NCBI GenBank assembly: GCA_947462335.1
Contig: OX381713.1
Span: 22,002,381-22,066,380, forward strand
Length of the DNA: 64,000 nucleotides
From: Harmothoe impar
Lineage: Eukaryota; Annelida; Polychaeta; Phyllodocida; Polynoidae
Direction of reading: 5' to 3'
The notes under the pieces are model-generated. The model was not told where the DNA came from and did no database searches. It worked only from the letters and a program-made list of their open reading frames with translations. The translations under genes were made by a program, and so were the position numbers. Shown one piece after another: positions 36,011 to 47,677 of this stretch (within the stretch, counting starts at the first letter, position 1; the number at the start of each line of letters is the position of its first letter).

Positions 36011-36664
36011 CTATTTCATATAGATTTTGAAGTGCTCGATGAATATTTTAGCCCATTTCAAGATCGTTGCAAGGGTGCCCGGCAGTCCATCATTCAGGTG
36101 TAGATCATAGCGGTGTACAAACTTGTCGCCGTTATAGTAGTGTATTACAGATGCCAAATCAGCTGTAACCTGCCCATATCTATGGTTCTTCAAACAGATA
36201 CACTCGTTGAGGGTGTATACTGCTACGTCAAGCACTCGCTGAATATCACCTGGGCCATGCCACATGACAGATGTTTTAATGTCAATACCAGCAAATGTAC
36301 ATAGGTTTATTATAGTTCCAGGGTGCCTATGCCTAATATACTCGATCCCGTCTTCAATCCGAATCTGCACTCTGTCATGTAGGTCATCGTAATTACTGTG
36401 GTTAAACTGATACTGACCAGTGGGACCTCTTCTTACAATATCATGGATTCCAGCCGCTATATAGTAAACAGCGACTGGATCCTTTTCTATTAGTCCATCT
36501 GCAACCGACGCGATGAATTCCAAGCCCTTGAATGGAAACACCAATATTTCCACGTTGACGTTCAGACCGCGGGACAACTTGTCGCAATAAAATTTGAGTT
36601 CTCCACTAGTACCCATCCTTTCATCGGTAAGTATTCTGAATCTTGTTGGTTCTATGTCCCTCAT
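36011..36664 (-). CDS. LINE middle ORF, SGNH-hydrolase-like 217-aa protein
   Basis: An intact ORF between ORF1 and ORF2 of the LINE. Predicted features fit an SGNH/GDSL esterase-like alpha/beta fold: a hydrophobic YYIAAGIHDI strand at about 70-80 in the place of the family's GxND block, a central strand (TIINLCTFAG), and a C-terminal HLNDGLPGTL where the family has its D-x-x-H box. The N-terminal Ser block (GDS) is not recognisable (ILTDERMG instead), so catalysis is doubtful. Esterase domains occur in ORF1 of CR1/L2-type LINEs, but there they are part of ORF1; here it is a separate frame after ORF1. Assignment is by motif reading and moderate in strength. The 314-bp gap before it is GC-rich and could contain a second start region. 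Confidence 0.5.
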   Translation of the reverse strand: MRDIEPTRFRILTDERMGTSGELKFYCDKLSRGLNVNVEILVFPFKGLEFIASVADGLIEKDPVAVYYIAAGIHDIVRRGPTGQYQFNHSNYDDLHDRVQIRIEDGIEYIRHRHPGTIINLCTFAGIDIKTSVMWHGPGDIQRVLDVAVYTLNECICLKNHRYGQVTADLASVIHYYNGDKFVHRYDLHLNDGLPGTLATILKWAKIFIEHFKIYMK

Positions 36665-36977
36665 ATTGGATTAATTCACTCTTTTTCCGACGATAATGAA
36701 GGTAGTAGTACTTGCGCGGCGACTTGAAAATGTTGACGTTCAAAAAGGCTCGTCACGTATCTATAGCGACCAGCGAGGTTGTGACGTCACGGGAGTCAAG
36801 CACCGCCCGTCGCCCAGTAACGTAACCAGGGACGCGACGCAATGTTGACATTCCGAACATTTCAAAACATGCGCCACGCCCACTTATTGTCCGTTCGTAG
36901 TAGATCTATCGCTTGGATTCAACATAAATGCATCAATACATTCCAATATTAATGCCTGAGGGCATCAATAATTAAAG

Positions 36978-38480
36978 TTAGTTGTTGTACAAGTCTCTCA
37001 GCTCTTCTAGGACAGATCCTAGTACATTTTTCCCCGTGATAGATCGTGCATTGATGTACTTTCTTTGGGAAAGAACCATCCCGCAATTCCAAAACCTGTC
37101 AAAGTTGCAACTGAATATGCAACCTTTAACAGCCTTTAGTTTGTCCTTTAACTCAGTTTTCTGCTCAAACTTTAGCGTGTTTGCAGTCAGCATTGCCTTG
37201 CGCTTTTCTTTACTGTCCCACTTAGGATTTTTGGGTATCGTGGAGGCAATTGACTTTGCTTCTGTAACTGTTGTAGCTAACTGGATTTCCAGAGCAGTAG
37301 TTTTGTCGCCATTGAAGAGGGCTTGCTGCGACAAATAAAAACTTGTCGCTGAGAGATATTTATCCCCGTCGTGATTTATCTCACTGATGTGATCTGGAGA
37401 TAAATAACTGAACTCACTATCAAATAGGGTACCTTCTTTGGTAGTGATGGTCTTGATTTTCTTAATGTTTATCTCTTCTGGCATTGACTCAAGCTGTGAG
37501 TAGGCATATTTATGGTGATCAACTGTTATTGTATTCCCTGCTACCTTTGCCTCTTTGCCTTGAGTCTTGCAATAAGAGGCCAAGGCTAGAAGATTTCTTT
37601 TCTCATTTAACTCAACTGGTGAAAGATCGTCCCCAATTGATGTATGTTTCCACTGAACCTGTCCCTTTAGGTTTGAGATCTTTGAATAAATTTTCTGCTT
37701 TTGTCGCACCGAGTTTAATTTAACCATTACTGGTCTTGGCTTCTTTTGATGTTCTCTTTTCATCCCCATACGGTAACAAGCTTCCGTATCATCACTTGAG
37801 AAATTGACTCCAATTGCTCTGAGTAACTCATCCAATTGTGATCTGAGATTGAGACCTTCATCTTCTTTTAATCCCTCAATGACAAGATTCTTCTTTTTAC
37901 GATCTGCTTCCAAAGAAGCAATTCTGATTTCAAGATTATCAATCTTGCGCTGTTGAACATTGCATCTAACTCCCAGATTCAATTGCTCCTTTTGCAGCTT
38001 ATCATTATCTTGAGATAAAACTTCTATCTTCTCAGTTATATCTTTCTTCAAGTTGTTGAGCAGATCAGTCAAACCTTCTTGAGTTACTTGGGTTTTTGCC
38101 AAAGCATTCAGTTGTTTAATGATCACGTTTGATAACTCTCTATCACTCAAACTTGCGGTGTCCCTTTCTAGAATATTTTCAAAGACAATTTCACTGGCAC
38201 TATCATCAACATCAATATTACCAATCCCCTTACCTGGTTTTCGCTGCTGTTGTTGTTGTTGTTGCTGCTGTTGTTGCTGTTGTTGTTGCTGCTTTTGTTG
38301 CCCATTCTCTGACTGAGAATTAGATGATCCTTGCGGCTGGATCTGCTCATGAGCCGCGCGAGCTGCTCTAGAACTGGATCTGCTCCGCTCCATTTTCTCT
38401 TGCGCCACTTCAGTACTCGAGTGCGGCGTAACGGTTTTTCTAGTATTATCTCCTTTTTTCACTTTTCCAATGGAACTCAT
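36978..38480 (-). CDS. LINE ORF1: polyQ, coiled coil, RRM-like and NADAR-like domains
   Basis: A 500-residue protein starting at ATG 38480 (caagATGag, A at -3). Order: basic/Ser-rich N-terminus (1-60), polyglutamine (about 61-82; CAA/CAG mix at 38240-38300), a long heptad-rich coiled coil (about 110-195), an RRM-like segment as in L1 ORF1 proteins (about 195-280, NLVIEGLKE ... RPVMVKL), a helical domain (about 283-350), and a C-terminal region (374-500) resembling the NADAR/YbiA fold: LFNGD, T-TEAKSIA, W-S--KRKAML-AN-LKF-Q, DRFWNCGM and GKNVLGSVLEELR. The Trp/Asp in DRFWNCG and the GKN-LG box are kept, while the Glu usually found in the first NADAR helix appears to be Thr/Ser. The protein would bind LINE RNA; the role of the NADAR part is unknown. 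Confidence 0.78.
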   Translation of the reverse strand: MSSIGKVKKGDNTRKTVTPHSSTEVAQEKMERSRSSSRAARAAHEQIQPQGSSNSQSENGQQKQQQQQQQQQQQQQQQQRKPGKGIGNIDVDDSASEIVFENILERDTASLSDRELSNVIIKQLNALAKTQVTQEGLTDLLNNLKKDITEKIEVLSQDNDKLQKEQLNLGVRCNVQQRKIDNLEIRIASLEADRKKKNLVIEGLKEDEGLNLRSQLDELLRAIGVNFSSDDTEACYRMGMKREHQKKPRPVMVKLNSVRQKQKIYSKISNLKGQVQWKHTSIGDDLSPVELNEKRNLLALASYCKTQGKEAKVAGNTITVDHHKYAYSQLESMPEEINIKKIKTITTKEGTLFDSEFSYLSPDHISEINHDGDKYLSATSFYLSQQALFNGDKTTALEIQLATTVTEAKSIASTIPKNPKWDSKEKRKAMLTANTLKFEQKTELKDKLKAVKGCIFSCNFDRFWNCGMVLSQRKYINARSITGKNVLGSVLEELRDLYNN

Positions 38481-38634
38481 CTTGACAAATAGTATCAAAA
38501 TGATCCCAATACTCTGATAAACAACTTTGTCGCTTAGTGTATAACGACAAAGCAAATTAAACCAGAGTTATTACCAAAATAATTTTTAGCCGATGTGAAC
38601 GCGTCTAGCTCTGCTGGCGCTGCATCCTTTCAAG

Positions 38635-38699
38635 TCCTAGTTTGATTTAACCCACTGGTTTTATATGCGAGTGCATTTGCTGGAACATGAGCATGCCAT
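38635..38699 (+). repeat. 65-bp target-site duplication, right copy (LINE 5' side)
   Basis: Matches 30814-30878 at 64 of 65 positions and ends with gcatgccat; beyond it the two flanks diverge completely. Confidence 0.85.
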
Positions 38700-38715
38700 A
38701 TTTTCATTGAAATAA

Positions 38716-39026
38716 GGGAGTGATCATTTTTTATCAACAGGGGGGGGGGGGTTGGTTTGGGGGGGGGCAAAAAAATTTGGACCCCTTGACCGGGGGGGGT
38801 GTAAAAAATTTGGACCCCTCTTGGGGGGGGGTCAAAAAAATTTAACCTGTTTTGGGCCAAAAAGCCCGCGCGTTACTATGCTTCAAAGGGCCTGCGCGCG
38901 CGCCGATTTCCAACCCGTAGGGGGGGGGTAAAAAATTTTGACCCGTTGACCGGGGGGGGTGAAAAAAATTTCGCGCGCTCCGCGCGGAAAACCCCCCCCC
39001 CCTGTTGTTAAAAAATGATCACTCCC
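38716..39026. mobile_element. Tourist-like MITE, family B
   Basis: GGGAGTGATCATTTTTTATC...taaaaaatgatcactccc flanked by TAA (38713-38715, 39027-39029). Interior G blocks and C blocks separated by 'aaaaaatttggacccctt' words. It lies 16 bp from the LINE's 5' duplication. Confidence 0.8.
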
Positions 39027-39039
39027 TAACAGAAAGTTA

Positions 39040-39403
39040 AAGGTTGAGAAAGAACAGAGAGAACAAAGTAATACACTTAGGCCTGCTGTCAGACTTTTGG
39101 AAAGGGGGGGCATGATATAGGCAATGTACTGGTGGTATTGAAAAATTTTACAGGAAAATAGGAGGGGGGGCGTATCCCGGGTCTGCCCCCTTCTGAATCT
39201 GTGACTGGGGGGGGGGCAGTCCAGGCCTGTGTTACGTAATTATGGAGGAGGGGTCTGGCATTTTGTTACAGTGTGTTACAAGGGGGGGAGGGGAGGGGTC
39301 AAAAAGTGGCCAAAAATGTGTTACGTAATATTTGAATGGCCCCTATCCTCACATAGTATTTTTGTTCTGTTGCAGAGAGGAGACTGCATACACTTTTACA
39401 AAC
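39040..39403 (+). other. 5' region of kelch-like gene 2
   Basis: Contains a family C-like fragment (gttacgtaattatgg ... gtgttacgtaatatttgaatggcccc, about 39230-39343) and a splice acceptor (ttgttctgttgCAG, 39373-39375), so the coding exon starts at 39376. The upstream exon is not identified. Confidence 0.5.
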
Positions 39404-41155
39404 ATGCCGTGGGATGGTGAGCCAAAGCCCTATGTGATGCCAAAGATCACCCGTACCCTTTGGGAACAGGGCCACTTCCTCGATTTTACAATTGAAGTTG
39501 ACGGTCACAAGTTCCCAGTCCATAAGGTTGTTGTTGCTGGTATGAGTGAGCACTTTCGCACATTACTAGCAGGAAGTCAGAAAGATAGCCTTGAGGTCTC
39601 AGGTCTCAGTGCTTCTACAATGGAAAAACTCATTGACTTCATCTATTCTAAAGACATCACTTTAACAAAGGAGAATGTTTCAGAAATACTCAGTAGGGCA
39701 GTGCAGTTGCAGATACAGGCAGCTGTAAAAGTGTGTGCTCAGTTCATGATCAAAAACTTGGAGGTTGACAACTGTTGCTTCACTCTCTCACTGTTTCGGC
39801 GATTTGAGCTTGAGGAAGGTATTGAAAAGGTTAAAGAGTTCATCAATTGGCGATGTAATGACATCGTCAAGACTTGTGACATATGTGAACTGCACTATGA
39901 TGTCATAACCTGTTTGACAGAACATTGGGATTGCTCTGAGTGGGATCTCTTTCTCTTCATAAAAAATTGGGTCAGTGCCAACTACGCTGAACGACATGTG
40001 CATCTTAATGCATTATTAGCAAGGGTCCGCTATAGACTATTAACACCAGCTAGGCTGTTATTAATCAAGGAAATGGATATTTACAGAAATTCAAATGCCC
40101 GATGGCAGATGTTAGTTCAGAAAGCCCTGGAATATCATAAGCTGCCACTAAACCTACGAGTGCCATCAGATTCCATTCAAAGTGACGCGAGGGATAATCC
40201 CTCAGTGGTACTATTCACGCCTGATCCTACAGACCAAGTTGGCTGCTATTTTAGTGCATTCAACAAACATTGTTTCATCGAGCATCCTAGCCTGAAAACC
40301 CCTGACAACACTGGTAGAATATACAGTCAGATAGTAGTAGATAACTTTCTTATTGTATGCATGGAGACCACTGATGACAAAGAAGGGACAAGTGAACTTC
40401 CAGCCCAGAAATGGTTTATCTTTGACCCTAGAACACTGCAGTGGTCAAAGATAGCCAACCTGCCAAGGTTCTTCAACCGAGGAGTGTTAGTTTATGGTGG
40501 TGTGTACATCTATGCAATAGGTGGAGCTGCTTCATCACAAAAGGATAACACCTATTTGTGTAGTATAGAAAGGTACAATTTCCGCACAGACAGGTGGAGA
40601 TCATATGCAAATTTGCGGAACCTTGGAATAGACCAGAGTGCATGTGTTCTAGATGGTCACATATATGTCAGCGGTGGGGTTCTAAAAGGAGAGCTCCAAA
40701 ACACCATGGATTGTTTGACACTGTCTACAAAGACATGGCATGCAAGAGCACCCATGTTTAAACCAAGATCTGAACACTCAATGAATACAATGAAAATACG
40801 AAGGGAGAAAGTGATCACCATCCTTGATGATAGCTACCGACTTGAGTGTTACAACCCGGTGTCAGACCAATGGACAAGATGTGCTTTCACCTTTAGTGAC
40901 CCACTGCCACCACCATTTGAAGAACTGTGTCAAGCTCTCTGCTATGATAATGATATCTTCCTACTGCAAACTGATCTGGAAGATATCTGTAAGCAATGGA
41001 GATTGTTGAACATAGTATTGCGCTTCCCTACAGATGGTTTGAGGGTTGAGGTGTTCACCTGGCACAATTTTGAAGAGTTTAATGCTGATGGTTCAAAGCT
41101 TCATCCAGCAGTACTTTCAATTCCACCAGTGGAGGATTTACTTGGCACCCAATAA
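39404..41155 (+). CDS. Kelch-like BTB/BACK/kelch protein (paralogue 2)
   Basis: A 583-residue KLHL-type protein in one exon. BTB domain at about residues 20-125 (LDFTIEVDGHKFPVHKVVV-AGMSEHFR), BACK at about 130-250 (CSEWDLFLFIKNWVSAN, LLIKEMDIYR), and a kelch region at about 320-560 with blades marked by IYAIGGA and IYVSGGV and Trp pairs (QWSKI, RWRSY, TWHAR, QWTRC). Expected role: cullin-3 substrate adaptor. The ATG at 39404 follows a splice acceptor at 39375; open frame further 5' is intronic. It matches paralogue 1 (347-2113) through the whole length, with the same domain order and similar size, indicating an old duplication in the same orientation. Confidence 0.9.
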   Translation: MPWDGEPKPYVMPKITRTLWEQGHFLDFTIEVDGHKFPVHKVVVAGMSEHFRTLLAGSQKDSLEVSGLSASTMEKLIDFIYSKDITLTKENVSEILSRAVQLQIQAAVKVCAQFMIKNLEVDNCCFTLSLFRRFELEEGIEKVKEFINWRCNDIVKTCDICELHYDVITCLTEHWDCSEWDLFLFIKNWVSANYAERHVHLNALLARVRYRLLTPARLLLIKEMDIYRNSNARWQMLVQKALEYHKLPLNLRVPSDSIQSDARDNPSVVLFTPDPTDQVGCYFSAFNKHCFIEHPSLKTPDNTGRIYSQIVVDNFLIVCMETTDDKEGTSELPAQKWFIFDPRTLQWSKIANLPRFFNRGVLVYGGVYIYAIGGAASSQKDNTYLCSIERYNFRTDRWRSYANLRNLGIDQSACVLDGHIYVSGGVLKGELQNTMDCLTLSTKTWHARAPMFKPRSEHSMNTMKIRREKVITILDDSYRLECYNPVSDQWTRCAFTFSDPLPPPFEELCQALCYDNDIFLLQTDLEDICKQWRLLNIVLRFPTDGLRVEVFTWHNFEEFNADGSKLHPAVLSIPPVEDLLGTQ

Positions 41156-41813
<658 letters not shown>

Positions 41814-42146
41814 TTCATAAATGCTGCTGCAACCAGTCACAGCCTGATTTCCAAGTTACAATAACAGACAAACCCCTTTAATCGTATAATATATACGCAT
41901 ACCTCTCCAGTCCACAGCTGCCTGCCATCGCTGATCACTGTGTGGTATGGCAGTTGTGAAGTAGATAGGCAATACATGCATAAAAATGGGTTAATTAGAA
42001 ATCAGAAATAGACTGTATCATTATCAGTAGAACGTGGGCGTGACTGAGCCATTGATGAGAGTGAATGACAATAGGCTAAGACAAGCTGGTGCTTGGGGCT
42101 GTGTTCAGGCAAAAACTGTTCTGTTATGTTATATGTGGTGAGATGG

Positions 42147-43500
<1,354 letters not shown>

Positions 43501-43556
43501 TTTCTGTTCTTCTAAAAATGAAAATCAATAACTCATTAGCGGCAATTTTTAATATC

Positions 43557-46500
43557 TTTATTTGATTCAACAGAAGAATGTAGTTAAACCCTTAATCTGT
43601 ATCACAAAGTATTTGTCTAGAAGAATGGAGATGACATAATTTTAAGTACAGCTTTATCGCTAAGCACTTGATAACAATTTGGCACTACTACTAAAACCAA
43701 CTAAGAATTGTAAATACAGTAGTTTGATCTATAATATTTAAGGAATAAGGTAATAAAAATATACATTGGAAGAAATCTGTACTAGTCTCGATACATTTCA
43801 CATTTGTTCATTATTGCTCAACTGTATTCAACCACCAAAGTCACCAGACTATATTATATGCCATGATGATTGGACATATAATATTAACTTATTTACACAG
43901 TTAAACGGTATATATGTAAATGTCTATAAGTGGGTATAAATGTAGGTAAAAGTCTACCACAATGCATTGGAAATAGCTATATCTAAGCAGCTATCTAGTA
44001 AGAAAGTAGACATCTACCTGATGGAAATAAAAAGCATATAAGTACTCTAAAAGCTGAAACATAAGAAGTGTTAAACCCTATTACATAGCGAATATATACA
44101 TTTCAACCATCGTCATGTTTAACTATTCGAGATAACGGACAGCCTCTAGCGAAAAGGTTTCAGAAAATATCCATCATTACTATTTTTCACAAAAAAATGT
44201 ATAATACCAGGTTCACTAAAACTATAAATATATATAAGTCCTATAAAATTTACAACACCAATATTATATCACTATGCATCTCAAATATAAAGATTTAAAA
44301 ACACTTTCTAAATTCAGGGTAGATTTGGCTCAATACAACAACGGTATTATTTCAACAGGGCATTAATTCACAGTCAACTTTAAGATAGATTTACCAGACA
44401 AACTTCTGTAATATAGTCCATGTCTTAATACTATGTAGCAACCTTTAAATGACGGCATGATGCCTCATGCCTTCATATTCTTTTGGCAACATGAAGGGTC
44501 AGCTGAGCCTGACACAGAAATGCAGCGTTGATGCACCATACCAACACTGCAGAAAAGCCATGGTGGTATCTCTTCATATCAATGCTCTTTACCTCATCCA
44601 GCAAACGTTTCAATGGCTGACACACTGGGTATGGGTCTAGACCCCAATAGGGTTAATGACCACGCGCCATACGCTTAGTGGTGAAACATTGTATGTTGCG
44701 ATAGGCATGTTATACCCGAAACTTACTCACAAGGGATATGTAGCCTATACATATACTTGTATCGTGCCTTGATTGGGGGCAAGTACCATAAATTACCGCA
44801 TTTCGCGTATAACCCGCATCCCCCAAAACTCAGGAGAATCCTATAACCCGTTTTTTGGATCTGAATTTTTTATTTTAGTACTTGGGGAAAAAACGGGGGT
44901 TGGGGTACAGAGGCCCCGGTTGTAAGACTTGGGTAAGACTCACTCAAAACGTTTGTCCGTGCACTCACGAGAGCTAGGTCGGTCGTGCAATTTCAAATTG
45001 CTGGGTGAGCTTCTGCTGAGTGACTCATGAGCGGGCAGAGGTCCTCTACCTTTGTGAGCTCTAATTTGCCACAGCCTCAACAATGGTTTACAACCCACTC
45101 TGAGATTCAACACATCGCTCTAAGTTCATGCTTCAAATGACTTTATATACATTCAGTGCTTTATGCTACACCAAACGAACAGGTTGGTCCATGGATTTAA
45201 CTTTTGAGAAAGATTTAAATCACACGAGCGAGATATTTTTTCTTTTTCACCTGCCGTGTGGCAATAGTTCCCGGTAAGCCTTTGGCAACAAAGATTTTGA
45301 TTGTTGTGTGGTGGGAATCAAACGATAAATAAAAAAAAATTCAAAAAAATTCTCAATTCTTGAAAAGATTATTACAAATTTGTTTTTCTGAAAATAATGT
45401 GTGTGAAATCCCTAGACCGACTTATTTACCTGGTGTAGCCTCTGGAAACCACGACCAGTGTCCCCAGTTAAGCTTGGCAGTCAGAGATACACTCAACCAC
45501 AAAAGGTCCTGAATACAGGCGTTAAACATGAACAAAGTAAAAATACATGCAAAAATAGATAACATTTTAATCAAAATGGAAGCTTTGTATATCTGCTTAA
45601 GTTAAAGCTAAAAAATAGTTAGATGATATACACACGTATAATATTAGAAAGTTGTTCCGTCATGGATGATTCGAGTCACTGCACTCAATATCTTATAAAT
45701 ACCACAATATTTAGTATGTATAGTCTACTCTCAAGTCACAATAATTATAATGAAACAGAGCATATAACTTGTATAATTGACACAAAATGTTAAAATTATG
45801 CAGCACTTTCAAAATGTGTATGCTTTATATATATATTAGACAATATACAAAGAACCCATTGGGATTTTCATACCAATTTATATACTGGGTAAGATATTCG
45901 GGAAGATCTTAATGTATTGCTTTTTGTATGTTATGATCGATTAGATTGAAAATGAAAATTCATCATTCATCATTAAACTTTTCCCAGATACATTTTGTAC
46001 AAGTAACAGGGGAGCGGAAACCAACTGCCAAGAAAATGACAAAAAAGTACTTAAAACTATATCTGCAATGTTTGGAAGACGGCTCATCAGAGTCATGGAA
46101 GAGAGTGAGTTAGAAAACACACGATGCCGAACTCTTCCACAAGTGATGCGTAGTATATAGAACAAGCAGGAAACGAGTCGGTATCAGAGATCTGATCTAT
46201 TTCATAGTGTGAGATTCTCAGGTTCTCAAAGACACTGGTGATGAAAGACCATGAGTAAACTAGATTCAACAACAAGAAAAAGGGGGACAAATTTGCATGT
46301 CGCCAGAGTAAATCCTTTTTCCTCATTAAAAAAAAGATGTAGTGGGATACTTTTCACTAAAAGGTTCATTGGTTTCAGTGAAGTCCAAAGATGAATACAT
46401 GTAAATAACCTATAGTGAATGATAGTTCTATGTCGTGATGATAGAGCAACATAGTGCATAGACAACTGAAGGGACATAGAATTTTCTTCCAAGGGCCCTA

Positions 46501-47677
46501 TTATGGTACACACACACTCTACCCTACTATGGCACAGAGTGGACATTTGTATGTAGAATGCAGAAACCAAAACTTGATGACACATACCATACCAGGTATC
46601 ATAGAATACATGTACACCATTGTTTTTCTCCCATTCAAACAAATGTCCCACGAACAAGCTGCCTATTGATGCCACGTATTGATAAACGTAATACACACAC
46701 CAGGAGAAAGAATGCAGACTTAAACTAATCAGAATAATATGGATACTGTAAACTAGATTCAATCCGACCGTACCTGGTAATAAGATTTTGGAATTGATAT
46801 GATCGAGCTATTGTGCTTGAGCTATTGCTTCTGCTCGAGCTGCTCGAGCTATTGCTTCTGCCACTTTAGATTACTTTTTTGTATGATTATTACCTCTCGG
46901 GTGTAAAGTGCCTTTCTATCAAATATTGCCTTCCATATCTGAGCATTTGTACATTTTAAACAGTTTTGCTCAGGTCGCAACACAGCCATGGCAATCCAGG
47001 CATTATCATATTAATGTATGAGCACACACATATATATCCAAGTTTATGCAGACATAACAGTATCAATATATTCATAGTCTGTGCTGCTTGCTAGCTGCTT
47101 ATAGAACCTTGTAGAGACAATGAGGGGTGGGTTAGAGCTTTGACAATGGGCAGGGATTGGCTTGGCACTCGTGGGGAAGAGCAGTAGCTGTCACAGCGGT
47201 AGTAGGGAGAGGCATGTAGGAGCAGTGGATCTGTGTCATGATGTAGATGCAGGAAATATTCACACAACCTTTTATACTACTCGCCAGCCTGGAGTTCCTA
47301 TTTGTGGGACTAATCAAATATTGGTATAATACCCACAAGTTATGAAGAGCTGATATGCAATAATGCATCTTAACAGGTTATATCTGCCACCCCACCCCAC
47401 TAGGAGTGCTTCATTGACATACATTTTCAACCGTCTAAATCTTGTACCATATCCCCATATTAAGGTACCTCTATCATATTACAACTAACAAAGACAGTAA
47501 GTCAACATGATGGATAACACTATATACATAGCCTACTCATAGTTACATACTTCCTATCATCACACACGTGTTTAAGATCATCAACATACTCGATATTGCC
47601 ATGGTAACAATATAACAACTGCACAAAAAGGCCTAACAGTACTCTACATGGACCAACAGTTATAAACACGCACCCCC
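43557..47677 (-). other. Possible long 3'UTR or downstream region of PIP5KL1
   Basis: About 4.1 kb of AT-rich sequence without genes after the PIP5KL1 stop on the - strand. The complement of AATAAA is at 43557-43562; nearer signals may be used instead. It includes a family D fragment (about 44795-44900) and a decayed family A MITE (45165-45440, ctacaccaa...ttacctggtgtag). Confidence 0.3.
45165..45440. mobile_element. Degenerate family A MITE
   Basis: Left end 'gctacaccaaacgaacaggttggtccatgga', right end 'tccctagaccgacttatttacctggtgtagcc': the family A plan with many substitutions. Confidence 0.55.

Larger units (their letters stand above)
30879..38634 (-). mobile_element. Full-length non-LTR retrotransposon (LINE) with three ORFs
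   Basis: A 7.76-kb element on the - strand. In its own orientation it has a short 5'UTR (38634-38481), ORF1 (38480-36978), a middle ORF (36664-36011), a long spacer, ORF2 with APE endonuclease and reverse transcriptase (35173-31750, interrupted), a 3'UTR of about 800 bp, a run of 27 A (T on the + strand at 30906-30932) and a short tail of ATTGA-like repeats. It is bounded by 65-bp direct repeats. A 530-bp MITE (32573-33102) sits inside ORF2. The endonuclease (HLNVRSI...) and RT motifs resemble the CR1/jockey-like branch rather than L1; I cannot name the clade exactly. Apart from the MITE the frames are open, so the copy is young. Confidence 0.88.
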
